Of a stretch of DNA of 64,000 nt, positions 8,005 to 17,038 are shown in pieces. Location of the stretch: assembly GCA_934654835.1 (NCBI GenBank), contig CAKUGY010000007.1, forward strand, positions 1 through 64,000, read 5' to 3'. Below the pieces are notes generated by a model, which was given only the letters and a program-made list of their open reading frames with translations, was not told the DNA's origin and searched no databases. The position numbers and the translations under genes are program-made. This stretch comes from an uncultured Collinsella sp. (lineage in GTDB: Bacteria; Actinomycetota; Coriobacteriia; Coriobacteriales; Coriobacteriaceae). How positions within the stretch are numbered: position 1 is the stretch's first letter; every line of letters begins with the position of its first letter.

Positions 8005-8036
8005 GAGCGCGGCCCCGCATTCGCAAGGTCGCGCTC
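8005..8036 (-). terminator. Possible weak terminator after phoU
   Basis: The arms 8005-8014 and 8027-8036 form a 10-bp stem with one mismatch just past the phoU stop. The minus strand then reads only cttgcg, so the T-run is poor and read-through into yggS is likely. Confidence 0.35.
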
Positions 8037-8074
8037 ACTTAGGTATTTACAATCTTTCGACGAACGGGGCCACC

Positions 8075-8932
8075 CTACTCCTCGTCGTCCTCGGCGTCGT
8101 CCTCGTCCTCAAGATGATCCAGCAGGTAGCGGAGACCCTCGCTGACCTCGTTAGCAGGCACCTTGGCAACATAGTGCGCGTCGACGGCGGGCCTCATGAT
8201 AACGCCCTCGCCCGAAGGCACACGCATGCTCTCGAGCTCATCCTCGTCCGTACGGGCGATATCGCCGGCGTTCATGCGCTGACCGGTCAGCAGGAACGTC
8301 AGGCGGCAGGCGGCATCGATGGAAATCGAGGCAATACGATCGAGGTAGCGCGAAACCATGATGGCGCGGCGCAGGTCGTCGTAGTTGCTGTCGTCGTCCA
8401 TGAACTCGCCCGCGTCCATACGGTTGAAGGTGCGGAAGAACTTCTCGTAGGCCGCATGCACCGGCTCGTCCTCGACGGCCAGGTTGCAGATGATGGACAT
8501 GTCATTGGTGACGAGCGCAGAGAGCGATGAGCCCAGCACCTGATAGACAGCCTCGGCCTCGGCCTCGACCGTGCCGACCAGCTCCTGGGGCAGCGAAATG
8601 TCGGCCTTGATCATGTGGCGCGTAGCGCGGCAGATCTGGCGGACCTTGTCGGTCATGCGCTGCAGGTTAAAGTCGACATAGATGATCGTCTGAAGCAAGC
8701 GGAAGTCGGAGGCGACCGGCGACTGTGTGGCGATCAGGTTGTAGCACACGGCCTCAAGGTTGGCACAACGGGCGTCAATCGAAAGCGTGCGCTTCTTGGT
8801 CTTGGTGGCGAGCTTGCGGTCATCGGTCACATAGGCCTTCACGGCGTCGTGAAGGGCCAGATCGATGGCCTCGTAGATGCTCAGCATCTCGTGACGGGCC
8901 TCGACGAGCTGACGGGAAAATAGTTTGCGCAT
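8075..8932 (-). CDS. phoU: Phosphate transport regulator PhoU
   Basis: A 285-residue all-helical protein with two PhoU repeats (about 8-100 and 120-215). Each carries the acidic metal-binding pattern (KRTLSIDARCANLEAV in the first). The C-terminal 50 residues are an acidic extension. PhoU damps the Pst transporter and the phosphate two-component system when phosphate is plentiful. It closes the pst operon, 92 bases after pstB. Confidence 0.9.
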   Translation of the reverse strand: MRKLFSRQLVEARHEMLSIYEAIDLALHDAVKAYVTDDRKLATKTKKRTLSIDARCANLEAVCYNLIATQSPVASDFRLLQTIIYVDFNLQRMTDKVRQICRATRHMIKADISLPQELVGTVEAEAEAVYQVLGSSLSALVTNDMSIICNLAVEDEPVHAAYEKFFRTFNRMDAGEFMDDDSNYDDLRRAIMVSRYLDRIASISIDAACRLTFLLTGQRMNAGDIARTDEDELESMRVPSGEGVIMRPAVDAHYVAKVPANEVSEGLRYLLDHLEDEDDAEDDEE

Positions 8933-9024
8933 GGTTCACTCCAATCAGTTGGGTGCGGTCATGCCGCCCGCACAGTGAATACGCACCGGACTAGGTCCGA
9001 TCGGCTTGGGACTAGTCGCACCGA

Positions 9025-9828
9025 TCAGCCAAAGCGGCCGGTGATATAGTCTTCCGTCCGCGAATCCACCGGGCTGGTGAAGATCGCGTCGGTTTGACCA
9101 TACTCGATGAGCGTGGCGGGCTCGCCGGCAACTTCCTGCAAGAAGAATGCGGTGTAGTCGCTAATACGAGCCGCCTGCTGCATTGAATGCGTGACGATGA
9201 TGATCGTCATTTCAGGCGCCAGCTCGGCCATCAGATCCTCGACCTTAGAGACAGACGTGGGGTCGATGGCGGAGCAGGGCTCGTCCATCAGAAGGACATC
9301 GGGCTGCACCGCAAGCACGCGCGCGATGCACAGACGCTGCTGCTGACCACCCGAGAGCGCCAAACCATCCTTGTTGAGCTGATTGGATACCTCTTTCCAG
9401 AGGTTGGCGCGCTTGAGCGATTCTTCCACGATGTCGTCGAGGTCGCTTTTGCTAGTCACGCCCTGCAGACGAGGGCCAAAGGCGACATTCTCGTAGATGG
9501 ATTTAGGAAACGGGTTGGGCTGCTGAAAGATCATGCCCACGCGGCGGCGAAGGTCGACCGGGTCGACGCCCTCGGCATAGATATCGTTGCCATCGAGCGT
9601 CATGGTGCCCTCGACGCGCGTGCCCTCGATCAGGTCATTCATGCGGTTGATGCAGCGCAAAAACGTCGACTTGCCGCAGCCCGAAGGGCCAATGAAGGCA
9701 GTGATGGCGTTTTTTGCGATGTTGAGGTCGAGCCCCGTCAGCGCATGAAAGTCACCGTACCAAAAATTAAAATCCTTGGCCGTGATGGCCGCTTGCTCCA
9801 GCGTGGGAGCGGACTGATAAACGGACAT
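9025..9828 (-). CDS. pstB: Phosphate ABC transporter ATP-binding protein PstB
   Basis: A 267-residue ABC ATPase of the PstB type. Walker A is GPSGCGKST, the Q-loop lies in MIFQQPNPFP, the signature is LSGGQQQRL, Walker B is LLMDEPCSAIDP and the switch His is in IIVTHSMQQA. It powers high-affinity phosphate import with PstA and PstC. The gene is 12 bases after pstA. Confidence 0.97.
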   Translation of the reverse strand: MSVYQSAPTLEQAAITAKDFNFWYGDFHALTGLDLNIAKNAITAFIGPSGCGKSTFLRCINRMNDLIEGTRVEGTMTLDGNDIYAEGVDPVDLRRRVGMIFQQPNPFPKSIYENVAFGPRLQGVTSKSDLDDIVEESLKRANLWKEVSNQLNKDGLALSGGQQQRLCIARVLAVQPDVLLMDEPCSAIDPTSVSKVEDLMAELAPEMTIIIVTHSMQQAARISDYTAFFLQEVAGEPATLIEYGQTDAIFTSPVDSRTEDYITGRFG

Positions 9829-9840
9829 GGGACTCCTTAA

Positions 9841-10746
9841 CTAGCGGCGCTTGCGCGACAGGAAGCGCGCAAACAGGTTGAAGGCCAAGATGATCACCAT
9901 CAGCAAGAGCGCGGTGCCGTAGGCTGCGTTCATGTTGATGCCGTCGTTGGCGAGCAGGTACAGGTGAACCGTCATGGGACGGCCGGAATCGAGCGGCGAG
10001 ATCGGCAGGTTGATGGCCTGGCCCATCGTATAGAGCACCACCGCAGTCTCGCCGATGGCGCGGCCGATGGCAAGCACGATGCCGGTGGCGATACGACCGA
10101 AGGCAGAAGGAAGCACGATCTTGGAGACGACCTGCCACTTGGTGGCACCCAGGCCGTACGCACCCCAACGGATATAACGCGGCACGGCGCGAATGGCCTC
10201 CTCGGTGGTACGCATGACGATGGGGAGCATCAAAAGCGCCAGCGCCAGGGCGGCCGAGACCATCGAGAGGCCCAGGCCCATAGCCTCGACAAACAGCGCG
10301 TAGCCAAACAGGCCCATAACGATGGAGGGAACCGATGCCAGGGCGTCGGCGGCATAGCGGATGATGTCGACGACCTTGCCCTGCTTGGCATATTCGGCCA
10401 GATAGACAGCCGCCAGCACGGCAATCGGCGTGCAGATGAGCATGGCAAGCGCCGTAACGTAAACAGTCGAGACAATCGTAGGCCAAATGCCGCCCTCGGC
10501 ATTGACGCCCTGAGGCCAGCCAAAGATAAAGTCGAGCGAGATATGCGGCAGGCCGTTAACGACCACGTAGGCGATGATGGCGACCAACACCAGCGTGGTG
10601 ATATAGGCCGCGGCGCGGAACACGCCAAGCATAATCTTGTTGGACAGATCCTTGTTGATGCGGCCCTTCTTACCGTGGGAAAGGGCACGCTTGATGCGCT
10701 CGCGCGACGAGGTCGTATCGACCGCCGTGTCAACGGAATCGGACAT
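9841..10746 (-). CDS. pstA: Phosphate ABC transporter permease PstA
   Basis: A 301-residue permease with about six membrane helices after a basic cytoplasmic N-terminus (about 1-45). The inner-loop EAA-type motif reads AIRAVPRYIRWGAYGLGATKWQ, the contact site for PstB. It pairs with PstC; the stop of pstC is 3 bases upstream, indicating tight coupling. Confidence 0.95.
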   Translation of the reverse strand: MSDSVDTAVDTTSSRERIKRALSHGKKGRINKDLSNKIMLGVFRAAAYITTLVLVAIIAYVVVNGLPHISLDFIFGWPQGVNAEGGIWPTIVSTVYVTALAMLICTPIAVLAAVYLAEYAKQGKVVDIIRYAADALASVPSIVMGLFGYALFVEAMGLGLSMVSAALALALLMLPIVMRTTEEAIRAVPRYIRWGAYGLGATKWQVVSKIVLPSAFGRIATGIVLAIGRAIGETAVVLYTMGQAINLPISPLDSGRPMTVHLYLLANDGINMNAAYGTALLLMVIILAFNLFARFLSRKRR

Positions 10747-10749
10747 AGC

Positions 10750-11676
10750 CTACCCCCTCTTCTTCTTGGAAATCAGACGGACGACTCCCACCAGCGTGGC
10801 GGAGATGATAAACAGCACCACGCCCATGCTAAACAGAGCAGAACGATGCAGGCCCGAGGAGTAGCTCATGTCGAGCGCGATCTGGCTCGTAAGCGTCGAG
10901 ATAGGGCTCGAGATACTGTCCGGGATGACCGGAGCATTGCCCACGACCATAAGTACGGCCATGGTCTCGCCGATAGCGCGGCCCATGCCCAACACGATAG
11001 CGTCCACGATACCCAGCTTGGCCGCCGGCAACACGACCTTGTAGATGGTCTGCCACTTGGTGGCGCCCATGGCATAGGATGCCTCGCGGATGCCCATGGG
11101 GATGGAGTTGAGGGCATCGATGGTGAGCGTGGTAATGGTGGGAACGATCATGATGGCGAGCACAAACCAAGCCGTCAGCGCACCGAAGCCAAGGCCACCG
11201 GTCAGCTGCGCGATAAACGGGCGGATGATAATCATGCCAAAGAAGCCGTAGATGATGGAGGGGATGCCCGCCAACAGGTCGACGGCGGGGCTGATGAGCT
11301 TGCGCACGCGCTTGCTGGCAATCTCGACCAGATACACGGCCGTGCCAACACCCAAAGGCACACCCATGGCAAGAGCACCGACGGTGACCAAGCCCGAACC
11401 GGCCAGCAGCGACAGAATGCCGTAATGACCCTCGGAAGGCGCCCACGTAAAGCTAAAGAAGTCCGCCAGACCGATGTCGGTAAAGACGGGAAGCGCCGAA
11501 TACGTGGTAAAGACAAAAATCAGGATGACGGTGACGACCGCCAAGAACGCGCACGCAAAGAAGATCCACTGCAGGGCCTTCTCCTTGATATAGGTGCTGC
11601 GCGACACGAGCGCCAGCTCACGCTTCTTGGGTGCCTGAGCAGTCTGCTCAGTCTGAGAGTTTTCCTGTGCCTCCAT
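10750..11676 (-). CDS. pstC: Phosphate ABC transporter permease PstC
   Basis: A 308-residue permease with six predicted membrane helices and the PstB contact loop GIREASYAMGATKWQ. The N-terminal cytoplasmic part is polar (QENSQTEQTAQAPKKRE). A GTG at 11685 is possible, but the ATG at 11676, one base after the pstS stop, has a ggag site 8 bases upstream and was chosen. Confidence 0.95.
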   Translation of the reverse strand: MEAQENSQTEQTAQAPKKRELALVSRSTYIKEKALQWIFFACAFLAVVTVILIFVFTTYSALPVFTDIGLADFFSFTWAPSEGHYGILSLLAGSGLVTVGALAMGVPLGVGTAVYLVEIASKRVRKLISPAVDLLAGIPSIIYGFFGMIIIRPFIAQLTGGLGFGALTAWFVLAIMIVPTITTLTIDALNSIPMGIREASYAMGATKWQTIYKVVLPAAKLGIVDAIVLGMGRAIGETMAVLMVVGNAPVIPDSISSPISTLTSQIALDMSYSSGLHRSALFSMGVVLFIISATLVGVVRLISKKKRG

Positions 11677-11677
11677 G

Positions 11678-12514
11678 CTACTCACTCCCCTTCCCGTCGT
11701 TCGTGACGGGAATAAAGCCCGCCTCGCGAATCTGCTTGTCCATCTTTTCGGACGTCACGTAGTCGATGTAATCCTGCGCCTGCTGCGAAGGCGTTCCCTT
11801 CACAAAGAAATACAGGTCGCGGGAGATGGGATAGCCACCGCTTGCAACCGTCTTCTCGGACGCCTCGACGTGATTGACCGAGACAGCCTTGACCGAAGTC
11901 TTGGCGTTGAGGCTATCGACGAAGCCCAGCGAAATGTAACCGATGGCCCCGCGCGAACGGGACACGACATCGCGCACCTGGCCCGTGCCCGAAAGAACGG
12001 CCGAGCGGCGATCGAACGGCGTGCCGTCCATCACAATAGCGCGGAAGGCCTCGCGCGTACCGGACGCCTCGTCGCGGTTGATGACCTGGATCTTCAGGTC
12101 ATCACCACCGACCTCTTTCCAGTTGGTGATCTTACCAGCGTAGATGTCGCGGAGCTGCTCGGTCGAGAGGTTGTCGACCGGGTTGTCGTCGTTGACGATG
12201 ACCGCGATACCGTCGTGCGCGATAACGATGGACGTCAGACCCAGGTCCTGCTCGTCGGCGTTGAGGCCACGAGAAGAGCTGGCGATATCGGCCGTGCCGG
12301 CGCTGACGGCCTCGATGCCGGCGGAGGAACCCAGACCGGAGACGAGCACGTCGATGCCGGTCTCCTCCTTAAAGCCCTCGGCGGCAATCTCGGCAATGGG
12401 CAGGCACGTCGTAGAGCCGGCCACGGTAATGGAAGAGGTGGAAGATCCCGAGGAGCAGGCGCACAGCGTGAGCGCAAGCACCGCGGCGCTCAGGACCGAT
12501 ACGATCTTTCTCAT
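11678..12514 (-). CDS. pstS: Phosphate-binding lipoprotein PstS
   Basis: A 278-residue substrate-binding protein. A lipoprotein signal peptide with lipobox LCAC (Cys about 20) is followed by a Ser-rich linker and the PstS fold, with phosphate-contacting segments AGSTTCLPIA, SSRGLN and NRDEASGTREAF. It captures phosphate outside the cell for PstCAB. Its ATG overlaps the pgeF stop (atga at 12511-12514), so there is no room for a separate promoter directly in front of it. Confidence 0.95.
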   Translation of the reverse strand: MRKIVSVLSAAVLALTLCACSSGSSTSSITVAGSTTCLPIAEIAAEGFKEETGIDVLVSGLGSSAGIEAVSAGTADIASSSRGLNADEQDLGLTSIVIAHDGIAVIVNDDNPVDNLSTEQLRDIYAGKITNWKEVGGDDLKIQVINRDEASGTREAFRAIVMDGTPFDRRSAVLSGTGQVRDVVSRSRGAIGYISLGFVDSLNAKTSVKAVSVNHVEASEKTVASGGYPISRDLYFFVKGTPSQQAQDYIDYVTSEKMDKQIREAGFIPVTNDGKGSE

Positions 12515-13311
12515 AGCATCACGCCGATCGCAGCATGGCGCCCGCAGGTGCCGTCCTCGTTACGGTAGGAGAAAAAGCGGTCGTTCTGACGCACGGTGGA
12601 AAGCTCGGTGTCCACGATATTTGCCGTGGCGACACCGATTCCCTCAAGCGCCTCGCGAATCGCGGCCGAAAGGTCAAGCATACGAGAAGCGCTCGCATCG
12701 ATGCAAGAGAACTCGGCGGCAAAGCGGTCCATGAGCTCCTGGGAAACCTCGTACTCGTCACCCAGAATATGGGGGCCGATGTAGGCAGCAACATCGCGCG
12801 GCTCACACCCGGTGGCCTCGCAGAGCGCTTGGCACGCCTTGGCGGAAATGCGCGCGATCGTGCCCTTCCATCCGGAATGCACCACGGCAAACCCGCCGGG
12901 GGCAACCAACACCACGGGAACGCAGTCGGCAAAGCAGAGCAGCACGGGCACCTCATGGGCCGTACAGACGATGGCATCGCAGCCATCGGCAATCTGCTCG
13001 CGAACAGCCTCAAGATCATCAGCGCCGTTCGAGGTCACCGTAACGATATGGTCACCATGCACCTGATTGGGCACGAGCAGGTTATGCTCGCACTCGGCAG
13101 CACCCATGGCTTCGAGCGCTCGACGACGATTTTCTTGAACGGCAAAAGGGTCATCGCCTACATGCGAGCCCAGATTGAGTGAGGAGTACGCCTCTTCGGA
13201 AACGCCACCGGTGCGCTCGGTGAAGGCAAAGCGGACATCGCCCGTCGCACCCTCCACCAACGTAACTCCATCATGGTCGACACGCGAAACTCTGTCCGCA
13301 CGTGCTGCCAT
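12511..13311 (-). CDS. pgeF: PgeF/YlmD family purine nucleoside or peptidoglycan-editing enzyme
   Basis: A 266-residue laccase-domain (DUF152) protein with the metal-site motifs SLNLGSHVGDD, LCFADCVPV, AVVHSGWKGTI and AYIGPHILGDEYEV. Members act as purine nucleoside phosphorylase/adenosine deaminase and, in E. coli, correct peptidoglycan stem errors. It follows ftsZ in the classic ftsZ-ylmD-ylmE order. Its ribosome site is strong (aggagg). It appears to head the pst operon. Confidence 0.9.
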   Translation of the reverse strand: MAARADRVSRVDHDGVTLVEGATGDVRFAFTERTGGVSEEAYSSLNLGSHVGDDPFAVQENRRRALEAMGAAECEHNLLVPNQVHGDHIVTVTSNGADDLEAVREQIADGCDAIVCTAHEVPVLLCFADCVPVVLVAPGGFAVVHSGWKGTIARISAKACQALCEATGCEPRDVAAYIGPHILGDEYEVSQELMDRFAAEFSCIDASASRMLDLSAAIREALEGIGVATANIVDTELSTVRQNDRFFSYRNEDGTCGRHAAIGVML

Positions 13312-13359
13312 ACTAAAGCCTCCTAATACAAGTACCGCGGCGTCGCCGCGCAGTCCGTG

Positions 13360-13388
13360 TTTATACGGCTGTCATACTTCCCTAAAAG
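13360..13388 (-). promoter_or_regulatory. Candidate promoter for pgeF-pstSCAB-phoU
   Basis: On the minus strand a good -10 (TATAAA, 13360-13365) is preceded at 17 bases by a poor -35 (CTTTTA, 13383-13388). A poor -35 beside upstream direct repeats is the pattern of an activator-dependent promoter. Confidence 0.4.
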
Positions 13389-13410
13389 GATACCCGCTGC
13401 ATTGGAGGCA

Positions 13411-13428
13411 AACGTAAAGGGAACGTAA
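13411..13428 (-). promoter_or_regulatory. PHO-box-like direct repeat upstream of pgeF-pst
   Basis: The heptamer TTACGTT occurs twice on the minus strand (13422-13428 and 13411-13417) at an 11-base period. Phosphate-response regulators of the PhoB/PhoP family bind direct repeats with 11-base spacing. It lies about 22 bases upstream of the candidate -35. Only two units are clear, so this is a candidate. Confidence 0.4.
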
Positions 13429-13461
13429 GGAGATTGGATGCTCTGGTTTACAAAGTCGAAA

Positions 13462-13492
13462 CAAAAAAGGGCGCATCCATGCGGACGCGCCC
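13462..13492 (-). terminator. Intrinsic terminator after ftsZ
   Basis: The arms 13469-13478 and 13483-13492 form a 10-bp stem with one mismatch, followed on the minus strand by six T (13463-13468). It separates ftsZ transcription from the pgeF-pst unit. Confidence 0.85.
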
Positions 13493-13518
13493 CGGTGCAA
13501 AACAATGCGAAGAACGGC

Positions 13519-14673
13519 TTAGAAGCTACCACGTTTGAGGAAGTCGGGAAGCTCAAACTGGTCGTTGCCAAAGTTGGGAAGCTCGGTGCCACCGACGTTG
13601 CGAGTCGGGGCCGCCTGAGCCGGGCTGGCAGCCGGAGCAGTACGCTGCGGCTCAGCGGCGGCAGCGGCCTTGCTCTGGGACTGCTGAGCAGCAAAGAGCT
13701 CGTCCTGACGGTTGACGTTGGAGTCGGAGAAGCCCGTGGCGATAACGGTGATGCGCACCTGATCGCCCAGGGACTCGTCGACAACGGTGCCGAAGATGAT
13801 GTTGGCCTCGGGGTCGACGGCGTTGGCGACAACGTCGGCGGCATCGCTGATCTCCTGGATGCCCAGGTCCTTGGAGCCGGCAATGGAGAGCAGGACGCGC
13901 GTGGCGCCATCGATGGAGCTCTCGAGCAGCGGGCTGGAAATGGCCTGCTGGGCAGCGTCGACGGCACGGGTGTCCCCAGAAGAGGTACCGATGCCCATCA
14001 TAGCGGTACCGGCCTGCTTCATGATGGTCTTAACATCGGCGAAGTCCAGGTTGATGATACCCGGGACGGTGATGAGGTCGGTGATGCCCTGGGTGCCCTG
14101 GGAAAGGACGCCATCGGCAATCGCGAAGGCCTCGAGCATGGTGGTCTTCTTCTCGGCGATGTCGAGCAGCTTGTCGTTAGGGATAACGATCATGGTATCG
14201 ACGCAATCGGAAAGGGTCTTGATGCCCTCCTCGGCGCTCTTCTTGCGCTTGCGGCCCTCGAAGGTGAAGGGCTTGGTCACGACGGCGACGGTCAGCGCGC
14301 CGACCTCGTTCATCGCGATATCGGCAACGATGGGAGCGGCGCCGGTACCGGTGCCGCCGCCCTCGCCGCAGGTGATGAACACCATGTCGGCGCCAGCGAG
14401 CGCCTCGGCGATGTCGTCGCGGGATTCATCGGCAGCCTTGCGGCCAACCTCGGGGTTGGCGCCGGCGCCCAGGCCGCGGGTAAGGTCGGTGCCGATGTGC
14501 ACCTTGATATCGGCATCAGAGATCGCGAGTGCCTGAGCATCGGTGTTGATGGCAACAAACTCGACGCCGCGGATGCCCTCTTCGATCATTCGATTGACCG
14601 CGTTGGTACCGCCGCCGCCGACGCCGACCACCTTAATGACGGCAAGGTAGTTGTTGATCTCTGTCTCGTGCAT
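13519..14673 (-). CDS. ftsZ: Cell division GTPase FtsZ
   Basis: A 384-residue tubulin-like GTPase that forms the division ring. It shows KVVGVGGGGTNAVNRM, the signature GGGTGTG, and the catalytic NLDFADVKTIM loop. A variable Ala/Gln/Pro-rich linker (about 310-365) leads to the C-terminal tail ELPDFLKRGSF that binds SepF and other partners. The ATG at 14673 follows ggagg at good spacing; the frame opens 30 bases earlier. A 199-base AT-rich gap upstream (14674-14872) may hold its promoter, but I cannot name one confidently. Confidence 0.97.
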   Translation of the reverse strand: MHETEINNYLAVIKVVGVGGGGTNAVNRMIEEGIRGVEFVAINTDAQALAISDADIKVHIGTDLTRGLGAGANPEVGRKAADESRDDIAEALAGADMVFITCGEGGGTGTGAAPIVADIAMNEVGALTVAVVTKPFTFEGRKRKKSAEEGIKTLSDCVDTMIVIPNDKLLDIAEKKTTMLEAFAIADGVLSQGTQGITDLITVPGIINLDFADVKTIMKQAGTAMMGIGTSSGDTRAVDAAQQAISSPLLESSIDGATRVLLSIAGSKDLGIQEISDAADVVANAVDPEANIIFGTVVDESLGDQVRITVIATGFSDSNVNRQDELFAAQQSQSKAAAAAEPQRTAPAASPAQAAPTRNVGGTELPNFGNDQFELPDFLKRGSF

Positions 14674-14872
14674 GTCGGTCCTCCGAACAAAGGTTATAGC
14701 CATAGCATGGGTTGACCCCTGCGCACATTAACCTTCAGGTTGAAAGTAAATGCAAAGGTAAACCGTATTATGTTTGCACATTATGAACGTATCAGTCAAA
14801 TAATTGACCGTGAAAACCAAACAAACCAGATAAACGGCGCGGTATGGCCTCTCAACAAAGCCATACAGAATG

Positions 14873-16165
14873 CTATGCGGTCGGCGCGTTCCTAAACGTG
14901 TAGTTGCCCGGAGAACGGACATTGATATAGGTTACGCCCTCTACCTGCGAAAGCAGCTTGGTCACAATGCGCTCTTTCTTGGCGACATCGTCAGAATCGC
15001 CCAGCGACACCTCAACGCCATTATCGAGATTTGCCGAAATGGCCTCGACGGAAGGCGTGGAAATATCCTTAACCTGGCCCAAGAACTCGCTCGAGAACCC
15101 GCGGACGTAATCGAGGCCGGCTTTGACCGCCTTGGAGCTCACCGCCTGGCCCGAGACCGGGGCGACATCGGCCGAGACGTCGGTTAGCAGCACGGCACCG
15201 TAATGCTTAGCAAGCGCCAGAGCGGCATCGATGCCGGTTAGGGTGCTGGAGCCCTCCCCCGCTGCGGCGACATTTCCCTGGTCGTCAACATCAACCGAGG
15301 TAGACAGCGGTGCGATCCAAGTGTCGTCGTCCCCGATGGCCCAAGCTAGGTCATCCGAGCTGATATACGCGATGGCGATTACCTTACGTTCCGTCGGCGT
15401 GATGATGAGCGTGTGGGGAAATTGACGCTGGACATCCACACCCGAGACCCACGGGTTTTGCTTGAGGTCCTCGGTGATTTGGTCGGGATTCACGTTGAAG
15501 AGTGATGTGTTCTCGGGCAGATCGATCAGCTGGATGGCATCGTGCTTGGTCACGTGCTCGCTACCCTGAATCTGGATATCGGTGGCGGCGAACAGGCCGG
15601 AGTTGATGACGACGATGGCAACGACGGCAAGCACGGCCACGGCCGCCAAGAGACCGCCCACGATCTTGCCCTTACCTTTAACGGCGGAGGCTGCATCGGA
15701 TGTCTTGCTTGCCATGGCACCCAGCGATGTCAGGGGGTTGATACCCTTTTTGACCGAAGTCGCCTTGGCGGCGGGCACCGACGTCAGCGAGCGCGGCTTG
15801 GCGCCACCCAACGTATGGCCGGCATGCGTCGCCTTGGCCTCCAGGGAGGACTTGGGCGTCGCTACGGGGCGAGTGGACTTGGGCGCCGTCATAGAACGAG
15901 AGGGCTTAACACCTGTCACCGGCTTGGATGTAACCGAAGAACGTGATGCCGGACGAGCCGTCTTTTTGGCAACGGGGCGCCCACCAAGCTGCGAACCGAC
16001 AACAGGACGCTTGGCGGGCCGTACGGACCCAGCCGGTTTGGAGGGCATAACAGATTTACGTTGAGGCTGGGATGGTGCGCCGGAACGCCCTCCGGCGCGG
16101 CGGAAGGTTGGTTTCGATGCTCTAGAAGCCGAGGAATTTAACTTCCGGTCTGAGCTCGATGCCAT
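14873..16165 (-). CDS. ftsQ: Cell division protein FtsQ/DivIB
   Basis: A 430-residue bitopic membrane protein. The cytoplasmic part (about 1-165) is unusually long, basic and Ser/Ala/Lys/Arg-rich. One membrane helix (about 167-192) precedes a POTRA domain (DIQIQGSEHVTKHDAIQLID) and the FtsQ beta domain. It acts in the divisome with FtsB and FtsL. The start overlaps the last 44 bases of murB and has a ggagg site very close by; an internal ATG at 16051 is an alternative. Confidence 0.88.
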   Translation of the reverse strand: MASSSDRKLNSSASRASKPTFRRAGGRSGAPSQPQRKSVMPSKPAGSVRPAKRPVVGSQLGGRPVAKKTARPASRSSVTSKPVTGVKPSRSMTAPKSTRPVATPKSSLEAKATHAGHTLGGAKPRSLTSVPAAKATSVKKGINPLTSLGAMASKTSDAASAVKGKGKIVGGLLAAVAVLAVVAIVVINSGLFAATDIQIQGSEHVTKHDAIQLIDLPENTSLFNVNPDQITEDLKQNPWVSGVDVQRQFPHTLIITPTERKVIAIAYISSDDLAWAIGDDDTWIAPLSTSVDVDDQGNVAAAGEGSSTLTGIDAALALAKHYGAVLLTDVSADVAPVSGQAVSSKAVKAGLDYVRGFSSEFLGQVKDISTPSVEAISANLDNGVEVSLGDSDDVAKKERIVTKLLSQVEGVTYINVRSPGNYTFRNAPTA

Positions 16166-17033
16166 ACGCCTCCCTCACCTTTCCGTGCACATGCCTGATA
16201 ACCGCGGCCACGTCATCGGCCGAGGCGGTTCCGTTATTAACGATAAAATTAGCGTGTACGGGCGATACTTCCGCGCCGCCAATCGAAAAACCCTTTAATC
16301 CACAATCCTCGATGAGCTTTCCCACGCTCGCATCGGGCGGGTTGCGAAAGACCGACCCGCAGGATGCGCGGCCCATGGGCTGTGTGCGCCTGCGCCGCGT
16401 CAGGTACCGCTCCATGCGCTCGCGGATATCGGCCTTGGGTGCAGGCTTAAGCTTGAGCACGCACTCGAGAATGATCTCGTTGCGCGGCAAGCTGCACTCA
16501 CGGTAGCCCCAGGCGATCTCGGAACCCGCATAGTGCTTGATGCCGGAGCCCGGGTCAAACGTAACGACGTCCTCGATCAGCGAGCCGATCCACTCGTTTC
16601 GCGTGCCGGCATTCATGGACACGGCACCGCCGACGGAGCCGGGAATGCCAACCGCAAATTCAAGGCCAGAAAGGCTGCGCGACAGCGCGTCGTTGACCAG
16701 GCGCGCGAACATCACGCCCGCACCGACCGTCAGCGTGCAACCATCCTCGGCGACAACCGTGCGCTGAAACTCGCGCCCCAGCGAAATGACGGCGCCGCGA
16801 TAGCCCGCATCGGCAACAAGCAGGTTGGAACCCTTGCCGATGATGACCCATGGCACCTGCTCGCGGTCGAGCACCGCCACGGCGCGACGCAGGGCATGAT
16901 AGCTGTGACAGGTCACGAAGAGGTCGGCCTTGCCGCCGATACGATAGCTCGTATGGCGAGCGAGGCGTTCATCCTCGATTACATCCGTATCGATCATGCC
17001 CGAAAGCGCCATGACGGCGTTAAATAGACCCAT
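16122..17033 (-). CDS. murB: UDP-N-acetylmuramate dehydrogenase MurB
   Basis: A 303-residue FAD enzyme that reduces enolpyruvyl-UDP-GlcNAc to UDP-MurNAc. Motifs include HTSYRIGGKAD, IGKGSNLLV, GIPGSVGGAVSMNAG and the active-site serine in ASCGSVFRNP. It is a short type-II-like form. It lies 5 bases after murC. The ribosome site is weak; starts 21 or 36 bases further in are possible. Confidence 0.95.
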   Translation of the reverse strand: MGLFNAVMALSGMIDTDVIEDERLARHTSYRIGGKADLFVTCHSYHALRRAVAVLDREQVPWVIIGKGSNLLVADAGYRGAVISLGREFQRTVVAEDGCTLTVGAGVMFARLVNDALSRSLSGLEFAVGIPGSVGGAVSMNAGTRNEWIGSLIEDVVTFDPGSGIKHYAGSEIAWGYRECSLPRNEIILECVLKLKPAPKADIRERMERYLTRRRRTQPMGRASCGSVFRNPPDASVGKLIEDCGLKGFSIGGAEVSPVHANFIVNNGTASADDVAAVIRHVHGKVREAYGIELRPEVKFLGF

Positions 17034-17038
17034 GGGGC

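Noticed and set aside
9964..11706. A 580-codon plus-strand open frame over pstA and pstC
   Set aside because: It is antisense to well-recognised permease genes and has a low-complexity Gly/Asp/Arg/His composition.
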